Assembly: GCA_032358255.1 (NCBI GenBank)
Contig: JAULBX010000892.1
Location: forward strand, 93,865-157,864
Length of the DNA: 64,000 bases
Direction of reading: 5' to 3'
Source of the DNA: Heterotrichella gracilis
Taxonomy: Eukaryota > Sar > Xanthophyceae > Tribonematales > Xanthonemataceae
In this document: positions 45,701-58,900 of the stretch, in pieces
Layout: every line of letters starts with the position of its first letter
Position numbering within the stretch: the first letter of the stretch is position 1
Program-made: the position numbers and the translations under genes
The notes under the pieces: model-generated
What the model was told of the DNA's origin: nothing
Seen by the model: only the letters and a program-made list of their open reading frames with translations
The model's database searches: none

Positions 45701-48700
45701 CCCAGTTATTTACCCTTTTTATTGACATTTTAATCATTGTCATTGGCAACCTTCCTGACAAGTCCCTCCAGCACGTTGTGCACGCCGATGGCAAGCGTCA
45801 CCAGCAGGCCCTGCACACACACGCAGTTGCAGATCCTTTTAGCAGGTGCGGCAAACACCTTATTGGCAGCTGTACTGTATTGTGTACGAATATTGCTGCT
45901 TTTGTTTCGAGTGCAAGTTAATAATTACGCGCTTGCAAGACACCATACCGTAGGTGTATTTACAAGCTTGTGAATCCACATTTGAGTGGACGTAGCAGCA
46001 AGGGCCAAGTGACAGTAATCATTGCTCGTAACTTATTAATCATTTTATTGGCTACGAGTGGCTGGGAATGGCTAGGCAGCACAACCAGCAAAATACGCCC
46101 TTTGCCCTCCCTGCGTCCAGCCTTGGTAAACCCTAAGCCCTTAAACCCTGGAACAAACCCTTCACATATCTGCGCCCTACCTGCGCCCAGCCGCGGTCGC
46201 CCGAGTAGGACACCCCCACGCCGCACCCCTCGCCCAGCGCGTGCGCCGCCATGATGCCGATGATAAGCAGCGTCTTGCGCGCGCTGCTGCCCGTTAGGCT
46301 GTCAAACTGCACGTCCTCGTACTGGTCCAGCCAGGCCTTACAGGCTTTGATGAAGTAGCCCCCCAGGAGGACGCCCAGCACCGTGAGCGCGGCGCCGTAG
46401 GGCTGCCCCTCGTGCACCAGGTCGAAGCTGGCGGCCAGCATGACACCACAGGCCACTGCATTGGGACACGATTTGGGCTGTAAGTAACTGCCGCCGCCTC
46501 TTCTATACCCCGCTGTCCCTGTACCTGCAACTCGCTGGGGCAGGGGCAGCATCCCCGCAGCACAGACGTGCAGAGCATGCACGCCCACATGCACCAGACC
46601 CACAGGTTTCCATGGTTGCTCTTAATAAATAGATGTTACATCGGTGCTTGTCTCAGAGATTCATGCCATGGCCAGCACCTGCATTGTGCATACTAGGCAG
46701 GGGGTGAAGGGGAAGGGGGGCATGCACGTATGTACCTGCGCTGGCGATGCCGTTCCACTCCTTGGACAGCTGGCCCACAAAGAAGAAGGGCACCGCACCC
46801 AGCCCACTTGACACCGCCATGATGATGGACAGCAGCGCCACAGTCAAGACGGGCACCTTGCGCGCTGCATCTTTGGCCTCCTGGTGTGCGATGTCATCCG
46901 GGGTGCGGATGTGCACCTCGGCATGTTTGCCCCCCTCGGAAAGCACCACATCTGACTCTGAAGGGAAATGCGCTCTGGTGGCTTGGCCCTGGTGGTGCGT
47001 GGGTTCCAGGGTGGTGTGTGTTGGCTTGCTGCTGTCTGTGGGGGTGTCGGTTGTTTCCACTGCGTGGGTGGCGATGGTGGGAGCACTGGGCTTCTTGCGC
47101 TTGCCTGCAACATGGGCTGCATTAGTTACAAGAAATTCGGAATAATAAACCACATGTGAGCAATGCCAAGACAATGCTGAGTGGCGCATGCTTGCACGAG
47201 GCTCCCTGCTACTGTGGCCGCTCTGCACATGGAATGCATGTGACCAGTTAGGACACAGCTGAGTGGCACCTGCATGGTACATGCTGGGATGCATGCAAAT
47301 ACCAACTGACCTGCAGCAGCCTCCCGCAGCTGCGCCCTGAGAACCTTGAATGCATTGTCATCATTCCGGTAACACCTAGGGTAAATTCTACACTACAGAC
47401 CAGTAGTAAACACAAATGGTGCCAGCAAATTTTATGCTGTTTGTCTAATTTGCACCACTGGTATGCATGCAAGGAACGAACCTGCTGCGGCATCCCGCAG
47501 CTGAGTCCTGAGCGCCTTGAATGCAGCGTCCTCATCCCCAGCCTCCCCCGCACCCCCAGAACTGCCCCGCTGGTCGGGATTCTGCACATGGTCCTCCCCC
47601 TTGCCCTCCCCTTGCGCGGCATGCCCCCCTTGTGATGCATGCCCGTGCACATCCAGCGTGGGCTCCCTATGCTGCTCCTGGGCAGGGTTGTGGTACCCCG
47701 CTGGGTGAAGGGGGTCGGTGGCTCCAAGGGACACGTCTGCCCTGTGGTGGACATCTAGAACTGGGTGGCGCACATCCAGCACCGGTTCGTGCACCTGCGG
47801 GAATGGTGCAGGTAGGTGTCACGGGGATGCAAATAGGTGTCGAGGTGGTGCCTCAGAGCAGCCCACTAAGGAAGGTGCTCCACTGCTGTGATGCAGTGGA
47901 TGAGGAAAAGTTACAACCATGCACTCCTGGCTGTGTAAGGGTAAGCGTCCAGAACTGGGTGGCGCACATACAGCATTCGCACCCGCACCCGCAGGAATTG
48001 GGTCACAGGCGTGCTGACTGATATGCATGCTACAGCTGTGCATGGGTGACTATCCTCAAACGCCCCAGTGACCGAAAATTGCAGGATCAAAACAGCCTGG
48101 AACACACTGCCTGGCGGCACGAAGGTGCAAGGCTGGCTGTATTGCTGATTGCATGCAACTGGCTGAATTGTCACTGACCTGCAGCAGCTGGCGGCGCTTG
48201 TGGAAGAGCGACTTGAAGGGGACCTCATATGGGTACACCTCCCGGGCAAAGTCTGGTAAAGGTACCGCATCCGGCGGCTCCACCACCACCTCAGGCGCAT
48301 CCTCCACCGGTGTGGCTACCAGGTTGATGGGACCAGCAAACTTGTCGCGCGGCTGCTGCTGCCTGGTGGGCTGCGCGGCCTGTGGGGAGTCTGTCAGTGC
48401 CAGCTGGAGGGCTGACTGCAGCATGTGAATCTGTGCATTCTGCTGCTCCCCACCCCCCACCACCTTGACATTGGCATCCAGCTGCTTTCCAGCCTTGGCT
48501 GCCTCCGCTTTGACCTCATCGAGGTGGAGAACCTGCTTCAGGTTGGCTGCCAGGGTCTCTGCAACGTTCTGATAGGCAACAGTGGGTTTCTTGACCAGCC
48601 CAGCTTTCTTGGCAGCTGCTTCAATAGCTTCCTTGACGATTACTTCGTTCGTAGGGGTGCCAGGAGCACGGGGCTCGTCTGGGGCCAACAGCTTGCCCTC

Positions 48701-49069
48701 CCTCTGCAGCTGTTGTACGGTCTCCTGTGCGATCTCGTCATAGAGGAGCTCCTCCACGCTCTTGGACTTTTCGCTGGTTGGGGCATGCACGCCTGGGGCC
48801 AGCTGGCTGCATCCGAAGCTCAGCTGCACAAGAGGAAGGTCAGTGGGAAGCCATTAAGTATGTGGGTGCAGATATGGATTCGTATGGAGAGCGTCTGCAC
48901 TGCGCATGCAAACCATAGTGAGTCAACTGAGATCAGGTCCAATCAAGTGTGTGAGGACCCTGTGGTTTGTACATTTCTAGTATGGGTTTGTAATTATATG
49001 TACCTGGCAGAGTAGCAGTGCCAACACCAGCCACCTCCAGCCTCTTGGCGATGCCCCTTGGCCCTGCAT
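42719..49069 (-). CDS. Large ZIP-family metal transporter with His-rich loop
   Basis: Exons 49004-49069, 48179-48823, 47482-47794, 46736-47104, 46181-46455, 45505-45681, 44817-45090, 43860-44181, 42719-43361 give 1027 residues. ZIP proteins move Zn or Fe into the cytosol. A signal peptide (WLVLALLLCQ) is followed by about 200 soluble residues, then a His/Gly/Glu-rich segment (repeats of HEPVLDV/HHRADV/HVHG type) like the LIV-1 branch. Transmembrane helices begin in exon 4 (VALLSIIMAVSSGLGAVPFFF). Metal-site helices carry HALGEG and HNVPEGLA, then GFAGGCMIWMVFAELLPD. Two further membrane blocks follow (exons 8-9, ending LCYGTPYCLTLDNAR), including AHGVPEGW, a third His-x-x-Pro-Glu-Gly-like motif. 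The length is unusual for ZIP (300-650). Nearly every exon has an edge copy in the neighbouring intron. Confidence 0.85.
43411..43640 (-). repeat. Three tandem copies of the ZIP last-exon acceptor with telomere-type spacers
   Basis: The true edge is 43300-43384 with acceptor at 43361. Copies are centred on tgactcc/tgccg at 43438, 43523 and 43608 (period 85-87 bp). Each has ~30 bp of exon, an acceptor-like CTCCCGCAG on the minus strand in at least one copy, and a following CCCTAAA-type tract. Confidence 0.95.
44310..44695 (-). repeat. Copies of ZIP exon 8 acceptor edge and exon 7 donor edge
   Basis: 44312-44415 repeats 44100-44205 (start of exon 8, with acceptor) at about 85 percent by eye. 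44622-44695 repeats 44806-44880 (end of exon 7, with donor). Confidence 0.9.
45205..45296 (-). repeat. Copy of ZIP exon 7 acceptor edge
   Basis: About 85 bp repeats 45018-45098, including the gcaggatggcctgtg acceptor junction. Confidence 0.9.
45755..45820 (-). repeat. Copy of ZIP exon 6 acceptor edge
   Basis: About 60 bp repeats 45628-45688 (gcaagcgtcaccagcaggcc core) with the acceptor. Confidence 0.9.
47300..47368 (-). repeat. Copy of ZIP exon 3 donor edge
   Basis: About 65 bp resembles 47478-47545 (gcagctg.g.cctgag..ccttgaatgca core) with the donor side. A second copy, of the acceptor edge of the same exon, is at about 47935-47998 (gaactgggtggcgcacat core). Confidence 0.85.
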
Positions 49070-49998
49070 GCCTATGCCTGCCACCTGGCGGGAGAAGTTA
49101 CGTCGATGGATGTCGCACGCTGCCTCCCATTGCTGTCCCGACGCTGCAGGACAACCGGTGCCAGGATAGCTCTGTAGTGGGCTTACTTGGGCTGTGGAGG
49201 GTGATACACGACGGCGCTAGCCAACAGCGTTCACAAGGCCAGGTTGCAAAACACAGTATTACTTAAAGAGGGCACTGCAGATGGAAAGAATTCCCAAGCA
49301 ACCCAAAAAACGCCGGGTATTAACAGACGCTACTGGTGGTAGTGGGTACGTAGCAGGACCTGTACTAAAGCTTCAGCGAACGTACAATCGCCCTCTTCAG
49401 CAGGAAAGGATACATGTATCGAGATGCTGTTCCAGAGTTGCTGCAGCAGCCTGAAACATTGTGCTTGATGGAGGCATAATACACAGCAGGAGGGGAGGGA
49501 TTTGGTGGGGCTTGACCCCAGTCTTACAAAGTGCACGATAGGTGTGAGCCTTGTTACAGAGGGGACAAGATAGGTGCCAACCTGACATGTGAGAGGCGTC
49601 GATCTCCTGCTTGTTTCGTGCTGCACTGTCGCCGCATGCTGAGGTTGCACGAGTGGTGCTTCAAGGCGACTTGTGGGCTTAATAGTTGCTGCTCGAAGGA
49701 GCTTATTCAGGAAAGCAATACTGTCCATGGCAGTACACTGATGCCAGCCCCGAAAGGCTATTCGCTTGGCGGGTGAACCACCGATTGGAAATTGGGCTTT
49801 CCATATGCATGCATAATCAACCATGGAGCCACCACCCAGCAACAGTTACTTGGTGCGTACATATGCTCAATGAACCTGCTGTTACTTTGCGTTGCATACA
49901 TTTGATTTTGCTTGTACCCACTGAGTAGTCACCAGCGCTTGTACAGTGGATTGCAACGTCCTGTCCTTGTTGACATCAAATCCTGACCAAGCCCGTGC
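49070..49998. other. Divergent region ZIP / NUP107 with a possible small zinc-finger gene
   Basis: Between two divergent starts. On the minus strand, reading 49588-49527 then 49440-49397 (donor GTAAGA at 49526, acceptor at 49441) gives a short C-terminal peptide. It starts its finger with CPLC and ends LEQHLDTCILSC, a C-x2-C-x14-H-x3-C pattern resembling a UBZ4 ubiquitin-binding finger (usual spacing about 11). An alternative intronless frame (49330-49725) exists. Upstream exons are not resolved. Confidence 0.25.
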
Positions 49999-52900
49999 AT
50001 GCCACAGTTTGGTGAAGTGTTTCGAGGCTTTGGGAGCGACTTTGGAGCTGCTTCGACTCCAGGAAGCTATGATGGTAAGCACTTTCTAGCTTGGCCCCTT
50101 GGCCCAGTGCCTTGCAACCAAAACGCTCGCTAAATGGCCGTGCATTGCAGCCCCCATGCAGGTGGACGCAGCTGGGCCCAGTGGCACAGGCATGGACTGG
50201 CAGTTTGGCACCCCAGCGTATGGAAACGCAACACTGGCAGCAGCTCGGAACGACGACGCGAACCTGATCAGCGGAGCATGGACTCCTGACCCTAGTATAC
50301 AAGATGGCGGTCGGATGGCGAGCCAAGGTGACCCTGCATTTCAGTGCTGATGAGAAGCATATTTCAAGCACATCATGCCCAGCATCGTGCACCAACACCT
50401 GCTACAACAATAGGCCCTGATAAGCACACTGAAAAGGCGCAATGCAGTGGGTTGGCCCCCACAGCAGTAGTTTCGTAATGAAGCCCAGGCTATTGAGCTG
50501 GGGTGCTTACCCTGGTGGGGCGTTGTGTACCGGGTATATATTGTTTTTAGTGCTTTTTTATTATTATGCATACGCCTAACTTCAATAATCAAAAGTCATA
50601 CTGGGTCCAGGCAGCGTCCACAAAGCTGGTATGCAAGTAAAGTATGGAGTATGCTTGGCCTTTTTTCATCATGCCTGGAGGTCAATGGATGAATACCAAC
50701 AGTTGCTCTGACATATCTTGGGTGCTCAGTACTGGAAGTTATACTGACTACAGGGCCCATGGGCGCAGGACCGACTGCTGCCTTGGCTAGCGTGAGGTCT
50801 GAGGAGAAGCAGTTTGCCTGGGCGCTGAAAAGCATGATGCTGGGGGAGGTCAACACAGCGGAGGCTATCAGGCATTTTGCAGGCCAATGCAGGCAGAGGG
50901 CAGCTATCCTAAGGTAGGCTTTGGATGAGCTGCTGTTGCTGCTTGAGAGTGCAGACCATGTACTCTTTGCTTGGCCACGGATTGCCACTCTCGCAATGCA
51001 CTCGGTTATATAGTTATATACATGCGCTACAGCAATATAGCCATGTAACAAGTCTGGCGTGGAGGCCATGCGCCAGCAAGCCCGTGCGTGGCTCATGCCC
51101 TCAAATTGCATTTTTGCCACCCTGAAAAATGCCCATTCAACCAGAGGCAAGTTGCATTTCCACCACCCTGAAAATATGCCCGATTGGCTACAGGCAAGCG
51201 GCTTCGGCTGAGCTTGGTCGAGCGGCCCGCTACATGACCCTGCGCAACCAGGCCGACGAGCTGGATGCAGAGGCCGCCACGTGGCACCTGCTGTGGTTCC
51301 TTTTCGGGACCGATGACTCGGCGTTCCCAGGCGGCACGGGGGGATTTGGCGCCCCTGGATGCGGCAGGTATGCAGGCATCCTATGGATTGCAATGCCAAA
51401 AAAATCAGAGCATCCTCTTGAGGAGGGTCTAGCAAAGGGGAGGTGTGTAGGACACATGTTGTGCATGCAATTAGCCTGCTGTGGTTTCTTGTCGGTCCGA
51501 TGTGCGCTGTTCCCAGGGGCCACGGGGGATTTGGCGCCCCTGGATGCGGCAGGTATGCAGGCCAGGCCCATAGGCTGAGCATAGAAGTCATTGAGACATG
51601 TGGATTGTGCCAGTATGAAACATATGCATCCCCAATGCTGCACGAGCGAAAGTGGATAACAAGGAGTGGATGCAGCCAGCACTTTGCGCAAAGTGCTCCC
51701 GTGCACTCACCTGGCGCTTCATGATTTAGCTGCGTTGACACCGCGGGTGCTGAGATGTATAAGCGGTCTGTGGCCAGAATTGGTTGGCTCAAGGCATGTA
51801 GGACCGACTGCTAATCTGGCTGTGTGCTGATGGAACGGATGTACGTAAGTAAACATGGTGCGCACTCAGGTATCGGACCGTGGCTCAGCGGGCTGCAGAC
51901 ATTCTCGCGGAGGATGGGACGTACAACCGCTGCGCGCGCACCGTGGCATGGCTGGAGCACTTGGCGGCGGAGGCGCTACAGGGCGACAACTCACCCGCAC
52001 GGTAGGGTGTTTTCTCCTTTTCATCATAAAACAGGATAGGGTAGTGGGCACACAGGGCATCGCATTGGCTCAAGGGGTCTTGTAAGACAGCCTGTTGGTC
52101 TGGCTGGATTGTGGGAATGCATGTGATTACTAAAGCAAGCACGGTGGCATGGTTGAAAGGCCTGGCAGCTGTGCGTGCAAGATTCAGCGCATATTTGAAG
52201 GGCATATTTGAGGGGCCTGGCAGCTGTGCGTGCAGGATTCAGTGGCCTGCATGTGAAGGACCCTTTTGCTGAGAACTGATTGCCCCCGCATGCAGGTCAT
52301 TTGCGCGGCAAGACGGCGTATGGTTGGATACCAAGAACGCCATCGCCCAGCCTGGCAGGGCAGCAGGTAGGGTTGGACCTTGGCAGGTCAAGGCAATCAC
52401 AGGGCAAAGCACTTACAGTATTGTTGCATTCTACTTTGTGACACAATGGCGCCATATGCGGCAGTGCACAATTCAATGCATTTCCCGTCAACGGTTGGTG
52501 CGCCCCATCTCTCTGTGCTGTACGCGCCTGAGCTGTCGGGCAATGACAACACACCATTACCTTCGTATAATTCTCAAAATTTTTTTTTTTTTTATAAACT
52601 CAACTGTACCCATCCTCTGCTCCCGCATATTTTTCATCGTCCTACACACACCACACACCATTGCCTTTGTAAGTTTTCTAGGCCTTTGCTTTTACGTACC
52701 GTACATGTACCCCCCCCTCTGCTCCCACAGCCGCCCTGGTGACGGAATTAGATCCAGATACCCCCACCCGCCAGGATAAGCAGCTTGCGACCGACAACAA
52801 AAAACATTTCTTTTGCACCACTACCTTATATTTTTTTATACTCTTGTGTCCTACACACAGTACACACCAATTACCTTCATAAAACTTTGTGTAGTTTAAT

Positions 52901-55900
52901 TATGTTGTCTGTACCAACTCTCCATTGCCTGCAGCCGCCCTGGTGACGGAATTAGACCCCGACGCACCCACCCGCCAAGACAAGCAGCTTGCGACCGACA
53001 ACATCAAATCGGAGGAGCGGCTCCTGAGTGCTGTGTGGCGCCTGGTGCGCGCTGGGAGGGTGGATGAGGCCTGCCACCTGTGCGTGGAGTGCTCACAGCC
53101 CTGGCGCATTGGGTCGCTGACAGGTAAGGCTGGAGAATATTACCGTATCAGGGTTGTATGTGTATATATGAAGGGGCACCCAGCATTCTGGGGGTCATTC
53201 AGGCATGCCCGGGAAATAGTGAACGTGGGGACGATGCCTTCAAATGTTGTTTCCTTATATCCTTTTTTCATCTTCAGTTTTGTTTTTACTCTTTGCCAAC
53301 TCCTTTCTCTAATGCATTCGGCGCTTCAAAGGCAGGCTATGTGGCCATTGTGTTTGATTTTGTTGTCCGCTAATTTCCCGCTAAATTCTGCTGACAGGTG
53401 GCGGCCTGCTTGGACCCCTGCCGCTGGGGTTGGCAGCGGAGTTGCAGGATGACCTTGCGCCAGATGGCGAGCAGCTGGAGGAGGTTGCGGCTGAGGTGGG
53501 TGGTGTTTTAGGGTTTAGGGTTTAGGGTTTTAGGCCACCCACACCTGTGTGAAGAGCTGGCGGCTGAGGCGGGTGTGCAGTAATTCAGCATTGCCCCGCA
53601 ACGATAAGGATGGCATGCGTCTCTGCAAGGTGCACTGCTATCCATCCCTTGGCCCAAACACGCCATGATTGCCAAACCTTTTACATTTTATTACCCCAAC
53701 AGGTGATGACAGGCCAGGGCACGCTGCGCTCCCTCTGGCGCTGGTCCTGCTACCAAATCTCAGAAAAAGCCGCCGCGGCCAGCGACTCCCGGGGACAGGC
53801 GGGGGGCCCAGCCACCTACGAGGCCGCCATCTATGGTGCGCTGTCCAGCAACGTGCAGCGGGTGCTGCCCGCATGTCGGAGCTGGGAGGATGTGGCCTGG
53901 GCTTTCCTGCGCTGCTGGCTGGAGACGTGTGTGGATGGGCAGCTGAAGGTGGAGAGGGACGATGGGCTGGTGCGTGGCTGGAAGGGATGGTTAGGGTTAG
54001 GTTATTTCTTATGTGGTGCTGAGCTGCATGTGCGACGCATGGCTGTTGACTAGGCATTGGCAGTGCCTGTACCTGCTGGCTGGAGACGTGCGTGCATGTG
54101 CAGATGTAAGGTGGACAAGGACAATGGGCTGGTGCATGGTGTGTGTGGTGTGGTGATGGTTAGGGCCTCGGGTTTAGGATTAAGCCGCCATGCATGAAGT
54201 AGCGGAGAGCGTTGGACGTCCTAAACCATATATCATTATCACGTTTGCCGAGGGGTCAGGACAAAGCCGTTGCTTTAAAAACTCTGATCATTGTTTTGGT
54301 ATCCTGCAGATCAGCATCGATGACCTGGTGCGGGCAGCCCAGAGCTCCCAGGGGCTGCACTCCAAGGGGCGCGATGTGGCGCAGGGCATGGCGGCGGTGC
54401 AGGGCGGGTGGCCCCTGCAGGCGGTGCGGGAGCGCCTACCCACAGGCAAGCTGATGGTTTTGCTCACCCTGTTTAGGGTAGGGTTTTGGGTGCGGCTGCA
54501 GGCAGTGCAAGAGCGCCTACCCACTGGCCTGCTTAGGGTCCTATATCTGTGCGGCTGCAGGGTAGGTCAGGAATTAAGTGTATTTTGAGAAATTGTTTGA
54601 TTTTTCATGTTGGTTTCATCTTTGCTGAAATATGATATCGACTTTCCCATACAGACCTAGCGGGCGCCCTTGCGGAGGCCGACCGGGTGCAGCTGCAGTG
54701 TGCGCCACCTGGCGCCTTTGCCGCCAAGCAGCGTGCGGTGCAGCGGGCGCTTGTGCTGGGCCAATTGGATGACCTCATTGGGTCGCAGCTAGTGGACTGG
54801 GTGCTCAAGGTGTGGTGCTGTTGGTGGTGGAACTGGTATGGTTCTGTGGGTGGAGGGTATTGGTGGTGGAAAGGGTACGCATGGTTTCAATTTGACCACA
54901 ATCGGCCCTATATTGCAAAAAGTCGTCCGTCAGGAATTGACCAAGCTGGATGAGTTCATTGGGTTGCAGCTGGTGGACTGGGGGCATACGGAGGGGTGTG
55001 TGGGAGGCGGAGGGAGCTGAATACCTTGAGCCAACCTTACGGCCAACCAGTCTTTCTACAAACCAGAAAGGCCACGTCTAATGGTGCCAAATGAAACCCT
55101 AAAACCCTTCCAATCTGCCTGCAGCCTGAATCGGAGAATGATGAAAGCAGCATGAACGGGAGCGACACCGAGGTTTCCCCCGTGCTCCTGCGCTTTGCTG
55201 CGCACCTGGCGCTGGCGCTGGATGGTGTTGGTGTGCTAGGGGAGTCCATGCGCGCCAGCCACAAGTACAACACCCTGCCCGACTACTGCAACAGGATGGT
55301 GCAGGTAGGTGCCGAAAGGGTCGATAGCATGTTAGGGAACCCCTTTTTGGATGTAGATTTGATTCAAAATATAACATATACCAAGGTTTCTACCCTGTGA
55401 TGGCTACAGGTGGGTGCAGTGGGTGGTGCAGTAGGGGAAGGCGGGTGCACGAGGCAAATTCTATGTATGCGCTTGATGACCGTATCGCCAGCATCTTAGC
55501 ATGCAATTCATAGAGAGCCAGCAGTGTGAGCTAGCACCCCTATAAAGATGGTGCCCTGCACAGCTCCCTGCGGGGAATATCCCATGAGGTGGTCTTTTAG
55601 CTGCTGGCCGCACAGGCCAGCACCACCACCCACCTGTCCCTACCCACTACCCCCCCCACCCCCACCCTCACAGGTGTACATCATGTACCTCATAGAGAGC
55701 AAACAGTATGAATGTGGTGCCCCTGTACAGCTGCCACCTGCGCCAGGACCTGCGGGAGATAACCACATCATTAATTACCCATGGCCCCACGCAATACACT
55801 CCATTTTTTACCCTAAAATGTGGTCACCACCTTCACTAATCACCATTTTTACCCCCCCGCAGGTGTACATCATGTACTTGATTGAGAGCGAGCAGTACGA

Positions 55901-58900
55901 GCTGGTGCCCCTCTACAGTTGCCACCTGCGCGAGGGCCTGCGGGAAATAACCTACGAGGTTTTCTTCGAGCTGCTCACCGCGCACGCCATCAGCGACGCG
56001 CGCATGGCGTACGAGCAGGCGCGCGCGTGGTTTGAGGAGTGGGGGGAGGGGGACATGCGGGAGGGGGAGATGGCCATTCTGGCGGGCAAGGTGCGCGGGA
56101 TTTCCCTGTGGTTATTAGAGACCCTCCTTGTGTTTTGTAGGGTATTTGGTGTGTTATGAGTGGAGGTGTCTAGGGTTTTAGGCTGTACGGCGTACCAGCA
56201 GGCGCGCGCGTGGTTTGAAGAGTGGGAAGAAGGGGACATGCCGGAAGGGGGATGGGCACATCAACATCTCCCATAAAGCCCTATGGGATTGCCACTGAAC
56301 CACTGCCTAAAAACCTAATCCCTGACCCTAACCCTTATCCCGCAGGTCACCCGCAGCGCGCACGCCAACACCCGCAAAGGCCCTGCTTTCCGAGCCCAGG
56401 CCGCGCGCTGGCTGTGCTTTGTGGATGGGCCCCCGGAGCCCCTGCTGGAGTACTGCAATGCGCTGCTGCGGGAGTTTGCGCTGGGGGGCATCGGCGGGGC
56501 ATCGGCGGCACAGCAGCTGCTGACCCAGGTATGGGGGCCCGATATGTATGGTTTGGGTACCCCAAGTCGCCTATATACCCGAAACCCTAGCTGCTCATTT
56601 ACTTTTTTATTTGCTGGCTCAGATTTTGCCAGAGGAGCTCGAGAAGGAGCTGGCTGGAGGGGTTTCAAGTTTATTGTTCCATCTCATTTTCTGTACAACT
56701 TTGGGGGTTCTGCTTATCGCGTTTATTTATGCTGACTCAGGTACTACCTGAGGCGCTTGGGGATGAGGGGCTGGCGGCTGTGTTGGGGCAGGGAGAGGAG
56801 GAGGGTTTGGCGGCTGAGCTCGGCATGTGGATGCACTACTTTGATGCCCAGCAGGCATACGAGGTGGGTCCGAAACTCCAGCACCCTAATCCTAAACCTT
56901 AAACCTTTGAGCCTTCCCTGAACCACCTACCTGAACTTGTAAGCTGCCATGCTGTGGACAGGGGTGTGGTGAGACTGTGTCAAGGGTTTTCACAGGGACC
57001 TCACAAAAAAGGAGGTTTAGCTCAATAGCTCACAAAAAGGGAGGTACACATATATGCAGCACGTTGCAAGGGGTTTCGCCTGGCGTGGTTAGGGTTTTGG
57101 TAGGGTGGCAGACGCTTAGCGATGCCCCACTGCCTCAGAGGAGTCCGTACTGGTGTCGGATCAGATGGGATCGGATGAAATCACAGTATTACAAACCCCT
57201 GTCGATTGCCGGAATGGGTCCACCTGATGACATGCTGGTGTACCAACCCTAAACCCTTAACCCATACCCTAAACCCACGTGCACAACAGTGGCGCAGTTG
57301 TATGGGAACAGAGCATTTGACAACGCATTCACATATCTCCGCGCATGGCTGACGCGCACCCTCCCTTTCTGTGCAGGAGTGGGCGCAGCTATACGAGAAG
57401 CTGGTTTCGGATCGCCCCGAGGGTCCCAGTGGGTCTGAAATCCCGCTGCTGGTGGGGAGGGCTCAGGAGGTGCTGGGTGGTCTGATGGGGCTGGTGCAAG
57501 CGGATGAGCTTCAGGCTGTGGCTGCGGAGGGGGGCGCGGGGGCGGAGGGGGGCGGGGAGGTGCTGGTGCAGGTAGTGGTGGCGCCTGATGCCGGGGAGGG
57601 GGCTGCTGCGGCTGTGGAGGTGCGTTGGTGGGGGATGAAGGGGGGTGGCGGGTATTGCAGCATTTAGCAGCTGAATTGCTCATGCATGAAGCAGTGGACT
57701 CCCTATATATGCATGTACATGCTGCACATGCGCCATATCGTGTAAACCCTAAACCCTAATCCCCTCATGCCCGTGTCCACATCTAATGCATGTGCTCACA
57801 GTATCCCATGCATTGTAGTCGGCTCCATAGCCTGACCCTGCACCTAAAACCCTGAATGCAGAACGCACAATGACACACGAGCACATCGTTACCACAAACC
57901 CTAATGGTAGGATTCATTCCATTCAGCTTCCGCAGGACGGGTCCTCCTACCTCTACTCGACCCAGAGGACGCTGCCGCCTTCGCCGCCAGCCTCCTAAAA
58001 CCCTAAAACCTTGACATTCTATTTAAGACCTCTGCTCACATCCAATCATGTGTATCGTTGTGTGCTTAAGCCAACACCCCCTTTTTATCAAGTATCTGCA
58101 TCAATCAGCGGCTGGTGCTGAGTCATTCCATTCCCTTCCACTGTGCAGGACGGGTCATCATACCTCCTACTCGACCCAGAGGACGCCGCTGCCTTTGCCG
58201 CCAGCATCCAGTCAGACCTGAGTGCAGTGCTGGCCACCTTTGGCAGCGAGGCCCAGTGTACAGGCATCTCCATTAGCGCGGCGCCCGGGGAGGGGGGGAG
58301 GGAGGGGCTGGTGGTTGTGCGGCTGGAGGGCCCGGCTGCGCTCCAGGCGCCCATCGGGCAGTTGCTGGAGGCAGCTATCAAGGGGTCTCTCACCCAGGCC
58401 GACCTGCCTTCGCTGCATGTGAGTGTTGGTTACTGTTTGGGTCTTTATAATACGGCCGGCTCCGCTTGTTGGGAGATGAGGTGGGCCAGTTTGGGTTATA
58501 GACTGAAAGACAGCTGTGGGAGGTTTAGGGTTTAGGTTTAGGGTTTAGGGTTCAATGATTGTACCCCATGTGGCCTGCAGCAACCCCTCATGGCTAAGAC
58601 TGGTTGCACAACCCCTCACCGCTGCTGCGCAAAATGAGAAATGGCGTTAAGAACAAGCCCTTTTGAACCGTTGCACTGCCCATGTGGCGCACCCCATCAC
58701 CTCAGCACCCCACCCGCCACGACCCCCCTCCGCCCTCACAGGTGGCGAACTACCACGGCCCGCCGGCGCTGCTGGCCTCCACCTGCCGGGCGGTGTGCTA
58801 TCCCTCGCTCCTCCTGCGCTGCGTCACGTTGCGGCGCGCGATTGTGCAGCTGGGCGGCCTGACAGACGTTGGGGAGGAGGCGCTTTTGGCTGTGGCGGGT

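Noticed and set aside
50596-51792. 398-residue open frame on the minus strand
   Set aside because: It is antisense to NUP107 exons 3-4 and their introns; the composition (His/Pro/Cys/Ser-rich) is that of a shadow frame and no family is recognisable.
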